Both the position numbers and the translations under genes were made by a program. Of a stretch of 64,000 bases of DNA, positions 8,012 to 16,745 are shown in pieces. Source of the stretch: Asaia astilbis JCM 15831 (GTDB lineage: Bacteria; Pseudomonadota; Alphaproteobacteria; Acetobacterales; Acetobacteraceae); contig NZ_BAJT01000011.1 of NCBI RefSeq assembly GCF_000613845.1, forward strand, positions 1 to 64,000, in the 5' to 3' direction. Every line of letters starts with the position of its first letter. The first letter of the stretch is position 1. The notes beneath the pieces were generated by a model. That model saw nothing but the letters and a program-made list of their open reading frames with translations, had not been told where the DNA came from and searched no databases.

Positions 8012-9201
8012 TGCGTCTTCCGCATTTTCCGACCCTCGATCGCTATCTACTCGCCCAGTTGCTTCCCCCGTTCTTCGTCTCTCTCGGCGCCGTGCTCGCC
8101 GCCCTGTTGCTGGAGCGCCTGCTCGTCCTGTTCGACGACCTTGCCGCGGAAGGCAGCTCGATTGCGACGCTCGTCTCCCTGTTGACGGATTTGCTGCCTC
8201 ATTATCTCGGCCTTGCTCTACCCGCAGCCCTATGCGTCAGCGTGTTCCTGATCATCCGAAGAATGAGCGATAACAACGAAATCGACGCTCTCATGGCGAG
8301 CGGTGTCTCGCTCATGCGAATAGCACGGCCTTATATGTGGTCCGGCGTGCTCCTAGGCTTTGGCAGTATCCTCCTCTACGGCTACATCCAGCCCGTCGCG
8401 CGGTACGATTTCCGCTCCGGGTTCTATTATGCAGCGCATTCCGGCTGGGCTCCGCATCTTCAGGCGGGCATGTTCGCCACAACATCCGGAGACTCGATGC
8501 TTACCGCCGATCGGGTCAGCCGCAACGGCACGGTGCTCCATGAAGTTTTCATTCGGCAGCGCGAACCCAATGGGGCGGTCAGGATCATCACCGCACATCG
8601 CGGACTCGTCACATCCGTTCCCTCTCTGAAGCAGACGCGGCTCGATCTGTGGGACGGACTGATCGTGTATGATCCGCGTGACGACAGTCACAAGGCGACC
8701 CAGACGCGCTTTTCCCACAGCATGAGATCTTTCGATCAGAGCCACGACACTGCCGCCTTTCGAACGAGAGGGATCGATGAGCGCGAGCTGACCCTCGTCG
8801 AACTGGCGACCCGGCTCGATGCATCGCATCAGTCAGATACGGAGCATAACGACCATATGATCACCCGATCGAGTCTCAGGGCAGAGCTCGATTTTCGCCT
8901 GGCGCGCGCACTGGCCATCCCGTTTATCCCACCCCTGGCCGTTGCGCTCGCAATTGGTGCCAAGAGACGGCGGCCGATCATCGGACTGATCGCCCTCGCC
9001 ATCATTCTGATCGGCTTCGATCACACACTTCAATTCGGCCATGGTCTCATCGCAACAGGACGCATGAAGGGATTTTACGCCATCTGGCTGCCTGAAATCC
9101 TCTTCTGCTCTCTCTGCCTCGGGTCAATTTTCAGACGCTCGCGTGGTTCCTGGCGGCGTCGCAAAGCGATCCCCCTCAACAGACCGGCACAAGCGTCATG
9201 A
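8011..9201 (+). CDS. lptF: LptF-like permease (YjgP/YjgQ family)
   Basis: A 396-residue inner-membrane protein with the LptF/LptG layout: three N-terminal helices, a periplasmic beta-jellyroll region (about 120-310), then three C-terminal helices. The opening LDRYLLAQLLPPFFVS and FLIIRRMSDNNEIDALMASG are typical of the family's helix and coupling regions. It starts at ATG 8011 overlapping the phosphoesterase stop and ends in ATGA with the LptG-like gene. Canonical LptFG extract LPS for the Lpt bridge with ATPase LptB and usually sit near lptD. Here the pair lies inside a sphingolipid island beside a hydroxylase and glycosyltransferase, with no lptB, lptD or lptC nearby. A paralogue specialised for sphingolipid or glycolipid export is a fair inference; it could also be the only copy. 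Confidence 0.82.
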   Translation: MRLPHFPTLDRYLLAQLLPPFFVSLGAVLAALLLERLLVLFDDLAAEGSSIATLVSLLTDLLPHYLGLALPAALCVSVFLIIRRMSDNNEIDALMASGVSLMRIARPYMWSGVLLGFGSILLYGYIQPVARYDFRSGFYYAAHSGWAPHLQAGMFATTSGDSMLTADRVSRNGTVLHEVFIRQREPNGAVRIITAHRGLVTSVPSLKQTRLDLWDGLIVYDPRDDSHKATQTRFSHSMRSFDQSHDTAAFRTRGIDERELTLVELATRLDASHQSDTEHNDHMITRSSLRAELDFRLARALAIPFIPPLAVALAIGAKRRRPIIGLIALAIILIGFDHTLQFGHGLIATGRMKGFYAIWLPEILFCSLCLGSIFRRSRGSWRRRKAIPLNRPAQAS

Positions 9202-10291
9202 CACAAGCCATGACGAGGCAGTCGGTCCTGCGAGGCTATCTCACACGATCCTTTCTGAGCCGTGCCCTGATATGCGGCGCAATACTTGTATCGATGCTCG
9301 AGATCCTCGGACTTCTGGAAATGACGACCCCGATCCTGGAGCGTCATCTTGGCGCTCTGGGTATCGTGCGATACGCGTGTCTGCGTCTTCCCAGCCTGAT
9401 TGTTCAGACTCTTCCGCTCAGCACACTGATCGGCGCCCTCTTCCTGCTGATGCAGATGACACTCAGCAGCGAGATCGCCAGTCTGCGCGCAGCAGGTCTT
9501 TCAACACGGCGTCTGCTGGTCCTGTTGCTGCCCTCTATCGGGTTCATCAGTCTCGCCGGCATCGCGACCCAAGAGTTTGTGGCGCCACGCACCGAGCTCG
9601 CCCTGGCCAGATGGTGGAACGCCACCGATCCGCACTCGGCGGAAAAGGGTGACGGGTTCTGGTTCCATGCCGCTGGCAATGTCGTGCATATCGACAGCTT
9701 CAGCGATGGGGGACGACGCATTTCGAAATTGTCCCTGTATCATCGTGTTCCCGGAGGCGATCTCGTCGCAGCTGATACCGCACCCGAGCTGATCTACGAC
9801 CCTGCGAAAGGATGGCAGGCTAAAGAAGTCCGTAGCCTCGCCCTCAAAAGCAACCGGGTCGAGATCGAGCATCTGGCAACGTCACGCTGCTCCCTGCAAG
9901 TGTGACGCCCGATACGCTCATTCAGCTCTCTCAAAGCTATCCCATGCTGTCATTTTGGTCTCTTCGGGCCATTTTGCATCACGGCGCCGCATCGAGCCTG
10001 CCAAAAGCGACTTATCGCATGGCGCTCTTTGCCCCGTTCACGCTTCCCATCTCGCTTTGTGCGATGCTGTTCCTTGCGCTGCCCGTCATCTATATTCCCC
10101 CCCGCACGGGTGCACGCAGTCTGCTACCTGTCGCGACGCTGGCTGCCGGTTTTGGTTTCATCATACTCCAAGGCCTGATACAGGCTCTGGGCAATGCTGG
10201 AACCTTGCCCGCATTAATTGCCGTCATGGCGCCCCCCGCTCTGGCATTCCTCCTCGGAGGGGCGTGGATAGTAAAAATGGAAGAGAGATGA
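9198..10291 (+). CDS. lptG: LptG-like permease (one frameshift)
   Basis: Partner of the preceding gene, about 364 residues once a single base is restored near 9877. Before that point come the N-terminal helices and IASLRAAGLSTRRLL, the coupling-helix region. After it come NVTLLPAS, VTPDTLIQLSQ and three C-terminal helices ending WIVKMEER. The LPxxVTPD-type segment before the last helices is typical of LptG. It overlaps the LptF-like gene by ATGA and the hydroxylase gene by ATGA, so it is made as part of one coupled unit. Both halves read through the family without other damage, which argues that the break is a sequence error. Confidence 0.82.
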
Positions 10292-11114
10292 GCGTGCCAG
10301 ATTCTGATCAATCCGAAGGCTTCTGGAAAGCCTTCCGGAATGCCTGGAAGAACCAGGGCTCCCTCCGTACAGGTAGAAGCTTCGACCTCGGCAAGATGAG
10401 TCTTCCCCAACTCTGGATGGCTTTTCTTACCTACCCGACGATCCTGCTCTACTTTGCCCTGCTCATGATCGCCACCGGCTTTGCAATTGCCCTGAAGCCG
10501 GCCGTCGTCCCGACACTCATCACCATCGGCTCGTGGTCTTCGTCTACCCCTTCGCCTGGTACGCCATACACCGCTTCATTCTTCACGGACGCTGGCTGTA
10601 CCGAAATCCGCTTACGGCTTCTCTCTGGAAGCGCGTCCATTTCGACCACCATCAGGACCCGCATCTCCTTGATGTGCTGTTCGGCTCCCCGCTCAATACG
10701 CTCCCGACGATCGCGATCATCGTCATGCCCATCGGCTGGGCGATCGGGGGCGCCAGCGCAGCCTTCACGGCGCTCTCGACCGGACTGGTCATGACGTGCA
10801 TCTACGAGTTCTTTCACTGCATCCAGCATCTGGCCTACAAGCCGCGCTGGGCCTGGGTTGCCAAGATCAAGCAGCTGCATGTTCTGCATCACTTCCACGA
10901 TGAAGACGGCAATTACGGCATCACCAACTACGCTGCCGACCGTCTTTTTGGCAGCTTCTACAAGGATGCGCGGGCACGCGTGCGAAGCGCGCATGTGTTC
11001 GATCTGGGTTACGATCTTGAAGAAGCAAAGCGCTATCCCTGGGTCATGAAATGCACGGGTGCGCCTCCGAAGCAGCGCCCTGATGGCGCAAGACCTGGCA
11101 GCCGCGCACGGTGA
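10288..11114 (+). CDS. Fatty acid hydroxylase / sterol desaturase family membrane enzyme (one frameshift)
   Basis: A membrane diiron oxygenase of about 275 residues. The histidine clusters HRFILH, HFDHH, HCIQH and HVLHHFH, expected to bind the two irons, are all present, with hydrophobic helices between them. One base is missing near 10529, where the frame carrying the first helices passes to the frame carrying the histidines. It overlaps LptG (ATGA) and the NTP transferase (GTGA). The family includes sphingolipid alpha-, C4- and other chain hydroxylases, carotenoid hydroxylases and sterol desaturases. Inside a sphingolipid island a ceramide chain hydroxylase is the natural inference. Hopanoid or fatty-acid modification are alternatives. 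Confidence 0.8.
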
Positions 11115-11869
11115 ACCTTCCCGCTCTGGTTCTTGCCGGGTCGCGCGACGGCGCGCAGGATCCGCTTGCTGTGCTCGGTGGGGTCGCTCACAAGGCTCTA
11201 CTTCCTGTCGCGGGACGCCCGATGATCGACCGCGTCCTCGAGACGCTCGCTCAGACATCCGGTATCGGTCCGGTCTATATCAGTATCGAAACTCCTGAAG
11301 CGCTCGATACTCTCGACCGGTCTTTCTCCTGCCTGCCAACAGCAAAAGGACCAAGTGGCAGCGTCGCCCTTGCTCTCGAGGCAGTTGGCACGCCTCTTCT
11401 GATCACAACCGCCGATCATCCGTTGCTGCAATCAGACTGGATCATCGACTTCGTGCGTGACGCCGAGGCAGCCGGTTGTGATCTTGCCGTCGGAATCGCC
11501 TCGCGCAGCGTGATCGAGCGCGACGTACCCGGCACAAAACGCACTTACATCCCGCTTGCCGATCTCGCTTTCTCGGGCTGCAATCTTTTCCTGCTTCGCT
11601 CACCCAGGGCGAAAGCAATCGTTACCCTTTGGCAGAACCTCGAGCGCGACCGCAAACACCCTCTCAGGATGGCGCGCACGCTGGGCTTTGGTATTCTTTT
11701 ACGCGCGCTCTTCAAACGTCTGTCGAGCGAGGCCCTGACAGCTCGCATCCATAAATTGACCGGTGCCACCGTCAAACTGGTAGAGATCGAAAACGGACGT
11801 GCCGCCGTTGATGTGGACAAGCCAGCGGATCTGACCCTGGTAGAGACCCTTCTGGCGCAGCATCCATGA
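11111..11869 (+). CDS. MobA-like NTP transferase domain protein
   Basis: A 252-residue nucleotidyltransferase with a GT-A fold. The N-terminal LVLAGSRDG and HKALLPVAGRPMIDRV form the nucleotide-binding signature, LLITTADHPLL near residue 98 holds the metal-binding aspartate, and VDVDKPADL lies near the C-terminus. The start is GTG 11111 in a GTGA overlap, and the stop overlaps the next start (ATGA). Such enzymes make NDP-sugars, CDP-alcohols or molybdenum cofactor dinucleotides. No molybdenum genes are near, so it probably activates a head-group precursor for the glycosyltransferase that follows or for a lipid phosphotransfer step. The substrate cannot be read from sequence. Confidence 0.75.
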   Translation: MNLPALVLAGSRDGAQDPLAVLGGVAHKALLPVAGRPMIDRVLETLAQTSGIGPVYISIETPEALDTLDRSFSCLPTAKGPSGSVALALEAVGTPLLITTADHPLLQSDWIIDFVRDAEAAGCDLAVGIASRSVIERDVPGTKRTYIPLADLAFSGCNLFLLRSPRAKAIVTLWQNLERDRKHPLRMARTLGFGILLRALFKRLSSEALTARIHKLTGATVKLVEIENGRAAVDVDKPADLTLVETLLAQHP

Positions 11870-12996
11870 AAATTGCCTACGTCATCAACTCGGTGGAAGG
11901 TGGAGGGGCTGCCCTTCCTGTTCCTGCCATCACTCAGGTGATGCGGGAGAACGGTCATGAGGTGATCGTGCTCGCCCTCGCCCGACGCGACGGCCGGGCG
12001 ATCAAGCCGATGATTCAGGCGGGGCTGACAGTGCATGTGCGCGAGGGAAACCGCAAAGATCATCTCTCGGCTCTCGCCTGGCTCAATCGCGAGATCGCCG
12101 AACAGAAACCGGACCTCATCTGGACGTCTCTGACGCGGGCCACGCTACTCGGACAGCTCGTCGGCCTTCGTCAGCGTCTTCCTGTCGTCAGCTGGCAACA
12201 TTCCGCACGCCTCAAGCCAGCCAATGCCCGCCTGCTGCGTCTGATGCGGGGGAGGTCATGCCTCTGGATTGCTGACTCCAGCTGCGTCGAACTCGAAACG
12301 GAGCGCAAGCTCGGCCTGACACCGAAAAAACTGACCTGCTGGCCCATCTTTCGCGCCAGCGACAGCTTTCCTGTGGCCCTCCCCTGGTCAGAGGCCAGAC
12401 CGATCCGCATCGGCAGCCTCGGCCGGCTTCACCCGGTCAAGGGCTATGACGTGCTTTGCGATGCCGTGCGTTTTCTGGGAAAAATTGACGGACTCCCGGA
12501 ATACGAAATCCACATTGCTGGCGAGGGTGAGGAACGCGACCGCCTCGCAGCCATGATCACAAGGGATTCGCTACCGATCGTCCTTGATGGCTATAACGCC
12601 GACCCCAAGGAGTTTCTCTCCACTCTGCAGATCTATGTGCAGCCCTCGCATTGGGAGGGGCTCTGCCTTGCCGCCCATGAAGCGCTGCTTTGCGGGGTCC
12701 CCGTCATTGCGTCCGAGGCTGGAGAACTGCCCCATACGATCACGGATGCCTGTGGGAGGATTGTGCCCCCCAAGGACCCGGAAGCGCTGGCTCTGGCCCT
12801 GGCCGATCTGCTGCGCCAGCCTGAGCGTCTCGCTGCCATGGGAAATGTCGGGCGGGAACGGGTGCTGTCACGTTTCGACGCCGCGTCTTTCGATCGACGC
12901 GGCGCCGAGATTCTAGCGCGCCTCGAACGCATTCTCCGACCGCGCCTGCGTAAGATGGCCCGAAAGGCGAAAATCCATCTGGGCCAGAAAGACTGA
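11866..12996 (+). CDS. Glycosyltransferase family 4
   Basis: A 376-residue GT-B glycosyltransferase, last gene of the coupled operon. The N-terminal domain opens MKIAYVINSVEGGGAA. The C-terminal nucleotide-sugar domain carries IGSLGRLHPVKGYDVL near residue 182, then IYVQPSHWEGLCLAAHEALL with the EX7E-type pair, and GVPVIASEAGELP. There are no membrane helices, so it should act at the inner face of the inner membrane. Position after LptFG and a hydroxylase suggests it glycosylates the exported lipid; acceptor and sugar are unknown. Its last 84 bases are overlapped on the other strand by a possible small membrane protein gene. Confidence 0.85.
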   Translation: MKIAYVINSVEGGGAALPVPAITQVMRENGHEVIVLALARRDGRAIKPMIQAGLTVHVREGNRKDHLSALAWLNREIAEQKPDLIWTSLTRATLLGQLVGLRQRLPVVSWQHSARLKPANARLLRLMRGRSCLWIADSSCVELETERKLGLTPKKLTCWPIFRASDSFPVALPWSEARPIRIGSLGRLHPVKGYDVLCDAVRFLGKIDGLPEYEIHIAGEGEERDRLAAMITRDSLPIVLDGYNADPKEFLSTLQIYVQPSHWEGLCLAAHEALLCGVPVIASEAGELPHTITDACGRIVPPKDPEALALALADLLRQPERLAAMGNVGRERVLSRFDAASFDRRGAEILARLERILRPRLRKMARKAKIHLGQKD

Positions 12997-13239
12997 GGCG
13001 ACAAGCAGCAGGATCCAGACCATACGCGGCGCCGCATGTCGCTCAAGCAAGGCTGCTGCGCCAAAAGCAGCCAGCGTCAGAACATCGAGCCCGAACCGAA
13101 AACGTTCATCGAGATGACCGCAGATCACGCCCAGAATGAACAGTATTGCGCCCATTCCGGCGCAACTCAGGGCCTTCTCACGGCGCATCCAGATGAGGAC
13201 ACGCGTAACCCGGTCCGATGTATTGCGTTGAGCAGGCAA
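12913..13239 (-). CDS. Possible small membrane protein overlapping the GT4 gene tail
   Basis: A 108-residue reading frame if it starts at TTG 13239, with GGGAGA a few bases upstream; ATG 13188 is an alternative without a ribosome site. It contains three strongly hydrophobic segments (GMGAILFILGVICG, DVLTLAAFGAAALL, MVWILLLVASVFLA) separated by short charged turns, which looks like a real membrane protein. Its last 84 bases are antisense to the GT4 gene. I do not recognise a family. It fills what would otherwise be an unexplained gap of about 290 bases before mmcB. Confidence 0.4.
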   Translation of the reverse strand: MPAQRNTSDRVTRVLIWMRREKALSCAGMGAILFILGVICGHLDERFRFGLDVLTLAAFGAAALLERHAAPRMVWILLLVASVFLAQMDFRLSGHLTQARSENAFEAR

Positions 13240-13289
13240 AAGGTTCTCCCGAATACAGAGGATAGTGTTTTGGCGATGAGTAACGGCAA

Positions 13290-13840
13290 GTGAGTGACCC
13301 GCAAAGTCCCGAACCGGTAAATCCTGACCTGGACACCGCAAAAACCGCCCTTTTAGGCCTTCCGGAAACGCAATTTGCCATCAGACGAGCCGTGCTCGGA
13401 CTGGCCCGCAGCCTGAACTGGGCCTGTCTCAATGAGTTCTCCCTGCCTGCGGCAAGCCGGCGCGCGACATTATGGCTCTGACACCGGATGGACTGCTCCA
13501 TTGCATCGAGATCAAGTCGGGCGTGCGCGATTTTCTGACTGACCGAAAATGGCCGGACTATCGCGCGTGGTGTGACCGCCTGTATTTTGCCGTCGATCAG
13601 AACTTTCCCCGAGACCTGATCCCCGAAGAATGCGGGCTCTTCATCGCACATGTGACAGAGGGACCCTCAACTATTGTGCCTGAATGTGCCATGATCCGTG
13701 AAAGCCCGCTTGCCAAACTGGCGGCGGCTCGTCGGAAGACCCTGGTGCAGCTTTTCGGGCATACTGCCGCTCTGCGCCTGATGGCACTCGAAGATCCCGC
13801 CATGACCGCATCCCTCCGAGCGGCTCGACGCGTCGAATAA
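13290..13840 (+). CDS. mmcB: MmcB family DNA repair protein (one frameshift)
   Basis: Two frames join into one protein of about 183 residues once a base is restored near 13467. The first half ends NWACLNEFSLP and the second continues with IMALTPDGLLHCIEIKSG, the family's metal-binding nuclease-like core, then FLTDRKWPDYR and DRLYFAVDQ. MmcB is an alphaproteobacterial protein with a restriction-endonuclease-like fold linked to DNA damage tolerance. The start is GTG 13290 with a weak ribosome site. It is followed 11 bases later by an inositol-monophosphatase family gene. Confidence 0.8.
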
Positions 13841-13851
13841 GGAAGATCTCC

Positions 13852-14646
13852 ATGACCGATCAACGCCTCATCGCCCAGCGCCTTGAAGTTGCCCGTGCCG
13901 TCGTCGCCGACGCTGCCGCCTTGGCCATGACCATGAGACCGCCGCCGGGGGGGCCTGTAGGAACCACCAAGGGCCTACAGGATTATGTGACCGAAGCGGA
14001 CATGGCGGTTGAGACACTTGTCTCGAAACGCATCGAAGCCCTCTTTCCTGAAGATGGCTTCATGGGAGAGGAAGGCGGGCGTCAACGTGAGGGAGGCCTG
14101 ACCTGGGTGATCGATCCAATCGATGGCACATCCAACTACGCGCGCGGCCGCGAACGCTGGTGCGTCTCCCTCGGATTGATGGATGGGGACGTCCCGGTTG
14201 CCGGCGTCATCAATGCCCCTGCCCTCGGTGAAATCTACACAGCTCAACGAGGCGTCGGTGCCTGGATGAACGGCAAAAAACTTACGGCCTCCCCCGTATC
14301 CGACCCGAAAAGTGCCATGGTCGAGATGGGCTGGAGTGCGAAGGTCTCGCCAGCTACCTATGCTCATTACGTCAAAGCCTTTCTGGAGCTCGGCATCGCT
14401 CCGCGCACAGGCGCTTGTGGTGCTCTAGCACTGGCTGATGTCGCGTCAGGACGCTCCGACGGGTATCTTGAGATCGCCATCAATCTCTGGGACGTTGCGG
14501 CCGCCCTGGTGATGATCGAAGAGAGCGGTGCCCGCGTCTCGCCCTTCCTCAAAGATGGGGGGCTCACTGGCGGTATCCGCATTCTGGCAGCAGCGCCCGG
14601 CGTGGCCGAGCAGATTGCCGAGGCATCCGGCATGTCTCTCACCTGA
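13852..14646 (+). CDS. Inositol monophosphatase family phosphatase
   Basis: A 264-residue Mg-dependent, Li-sensitive type phosphatase. Its motifs are DYVTEADMAVE near residue 44, GEEGG near 72, the metal-binding DPIDGTSNY near 90, and the C-terminal NLWDVAAALVMIEE. AAGGAAG lies just before the ATG. Family members act on inositol-1-phosphate, histidinol phosphate, PAP or fructose bisphosphate. The hisI gene lies far away, so a histidinol phosphatase role is possible but not supported by context. It may be co-transcribed with mmcB. Confidence 0.85.
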   Translation: MTDQRLIAQRLEVARAVVADAAALAMTMRPPPGGPVGTTKGLQDYVTEADMAVETLVSKRIEALFPEDGFMGEEGGRQREGGLTWVIDPIDGTSNYARGRERWCVSLGLMDGDVPVAGVINAPALGEIYTAQRGVGAWMNGKKLTASPVSDPKSAMVEMGWSAKVSPATYAHYVKAFLELGIAPRTGACGALALADVASGRSDGYLEIAINLWDVAAALVMIEESGARVSPFLKDGGLTGGIRILAAAPGVAEQIAEASGMSLT

Positions 14647-14705
14647 CTTCGGCGACCAGCCTCTGTGAGGTAACGCCCTCATAACCATTGTCACGCCATA
14701 ATCAT

Positions 14706-14740
14706 CCATCAGAAGCGGAACGTCTTCCCTCCTGATGGTT
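14706..14740 (+). promoter_or_regulatory. EcfG-type general stress promoter
   Basis: GGAAC at 14717-14721 and GTT at 14738-14740 are separated by exactly 16 bases, matching the EcfG consensus GGAAC-N16/17-GTT of the alphaproteobacterial general stress response. It lies 22 bases before the SYLF gene start. An inverted repeat, CCATCAG (14706-14712) and CTGATGG (14732-14738), brackets the -35 element and reaches the -10 element, so a further regulator might bind here. Confidence 0.6.
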
Positions 14741-14762
14741 CCAGCTACGAGGCCCTTAATCC

Positions 14763-15648
14763 ATGGTTTCACTTTCGCGCCGACTTGCTGCCTCGACGCT
14801 CATCTCGACACTCTGTCTTGCGTCTGCACTGACGGTCTCCCCGGCTCAGGCTGGTTCAAAGCAGCAGACCCTCGTCGATAGGGCGACGCTCGCCGTGCAG
14901 GATATTTTTCAGGGCACAACACCGAGTTCCCGCGCGCAGCGCTATCTTGCCAACACGCGCGGTCATGGTCTGCCCCTCGGTCTTTCGCATGTCGATCGTC
15001 TTCGGCGGCGCTGGCGGAGGGTGTCTTCTTCTCTCGCGTGACGCCCGGGGATCGTGGTCCGATCCAGCATTCTACACGCTGAGCTCCGCCTCAATGGGAT
15101 TGCAGCTCGGTGTCGAGAGCTCCGAACTGATGTTTTTCGTGATGTCGGATCGTGGCCTTCAGGCTCTGCTGGATAGCCAGTTCAAATTCGCTGCCGGCGC
15201 CTCTGCCTCGTTCGCCAATATGGGAAGCGGGATCGAAAGCGGTTCGGCAGGGGCGTCGAACACGGATATTCTTGCCCTGCAAAAATCCTCTGGTCTTTTT
15301 GCCGGAGCGGCTCTGGGCGGCTCCAAGCTCACAGTCGACAGCTCGGGCAATCGTGCTTTCTACAACCAGCCCGTCGGCCCAGAAGATATCGTCATCGCGA
15401 TGCGGGTCAATAATACGGGCGCAGATCCACTTCGCCGCGTCCTGATGCAGGTCGTGCAGCAGCAGGGGAGCCCTTCGCAAGGCGTGACAACGGGAAGCAC
15501 TGTCGGTGCGACATCAGGAGCTGCCGCACAAGGCGCCGATACTTCTGTCGGCAACAGCCCCTATCCCTCGAATTACGACAGCAGCAAGTCGTTCACAGGT
15601 CAGTCTCATGGCGCTGTGACAAGCGAGTCGCTCTCCGCACCCAGATAA
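14763..15648 (+). CDS. Secreted SYLF-domain lipid-binding protein (one frameshift)
   Basis: About 295 residues with a clear signal peptide (cleavage after PAQA, near residue 30) followed by a SYLF/Ysc84 domain, a phosphoinositide- and lipid-binding fold in eukaryotes. The frame changes near 14960 inside a CGCGCG-like run, where a lost CG pair would explain it. The signal-peptide half ends LANTRA and the rest continues with VMVCPS, FGGAGGGCLLLSRD, YTLSSASMGLQLGVESSE and NTDILALQKSSGLFAGAALGG. The C-terminal 60 residues are a low-complexity Ser/Gly/Thr tail. The EcfG-type promoter just upstream suggests stress induction. Function in bacteria is not established. Confidence 0.82.
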
Positions 15649-15698
15649 CCTCAGGCGCCGAATAGGGAGGCGACAGGTTTCCCTCTCTCTTAAGCGTA

Positions 15699-16729
15699 TC
15701 AGTGGTTATGGTAGGCCGGGCCGCTTTTCTCTGAGCCAATAGGGGCGGCCTGAGCGGAATGAGAAGAGCGGAGAGCTCTGAGCGCAGCTACACTTCGATT
15801 ATGCTCTCGAAGATCCTGCGTGAATTTGTGTCTGCCGGCGCCGTCAGCCACAAAATAGAGCATGTTCCCCGCAGCAGGATGGGCGACAGCCTTGAGCGAA
15901 GCCAGACCGGGCGAGCAGATCGGTCCCGGCGGCAAACCGTCAATCTCATAGGTATTATGCGGGCTGGACCTGTGCAGCTCGTCATGCGTCAGACTGTGAT
16001 CCAGTATCCCCACCCCGTCGCTTAGATCGTAAATTGCTGTCGGATCGGATTGCAGCTTCATGCCTTGAGCGAGGCGATTGAGGAAGACACGAGCACTTCG
16101 GGCCGCTCCACATCATTGCCGGTTTCGCGCTCGACGATCGAAGCAAGGATCAGCATCTCTTTCGGGGATTTCAGAACTGAGTCCGGCTCCCGCTCTCCCC
16201 AAACCCTCGCAAGCGTCTCGTCCATGAGATGTTCAAGACGATGAACGATCTGGGCTCGAGGTGCTCCCCGTTCGAAAGAGAGGGTCTGAGGCAGCATGGC
16301 CCCCTCCTCTATTTTCGGTGTCGGGCCAGTCAGCAAAGGGTTCTGATTGAGGATCTCCGTCATCTGACGGGCGGTGAGACCCTCGGCAAGGGTCAAATGA
16401 TGGCTGACGGGCACTCCATGACGCAGGATCGCCAGAACATCGAGAGGCGAACACTCCGCCGGAAAATGCAATTCCGCCGCATGGAGGAGGCCCTGAGAAG
16501 CCGTCAGTCTCGTTAGGAGCTGAAACTGCTTTTCTGCGAGAATTCCCTGAGGGAGGATCTTTGCAATGCCCAGATCATGCGAGATCCGAGCGGTACTGCC
16601 ACGTGGCACGACATAATCGATGGAGGCGGCCAGCGGGCCGGGCCGGTGGGCAAACTGCCAGAAAGAGATACCGGCCCCAGCTGCAGCGAAGGCGCAAAGC
16701 AGAATCAGGGCAAGAATAAAGCGCTTCAT
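15699..16729 (-). CDS. mltG: Endolytic murein transglycosylase MltG (one frameshift)
   Basis: Cleaves nascent glycan strands and ends their polymerisation. It has one N-terminal membrane anchor (FILALILLCAFAAAGAG), then a LysM-like region with the YceG-type LTLAEGLTARQMTEIL. The catalytic domain has ASIVERETG with the active-site glutamate. After a frame change near 16091 (one base lost) come GMKLQSDPTAIYDLSDG, NTYEIDGLPPGPI and MLYFVADG. Restored length is about 343 residues. It begins 17 bases after fabF, a neighbour pair kept in many alphaproteobacteria. Confidence 0.87.
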
Positions 16730-16745
16730 GCCCCGATCCTGTCGA

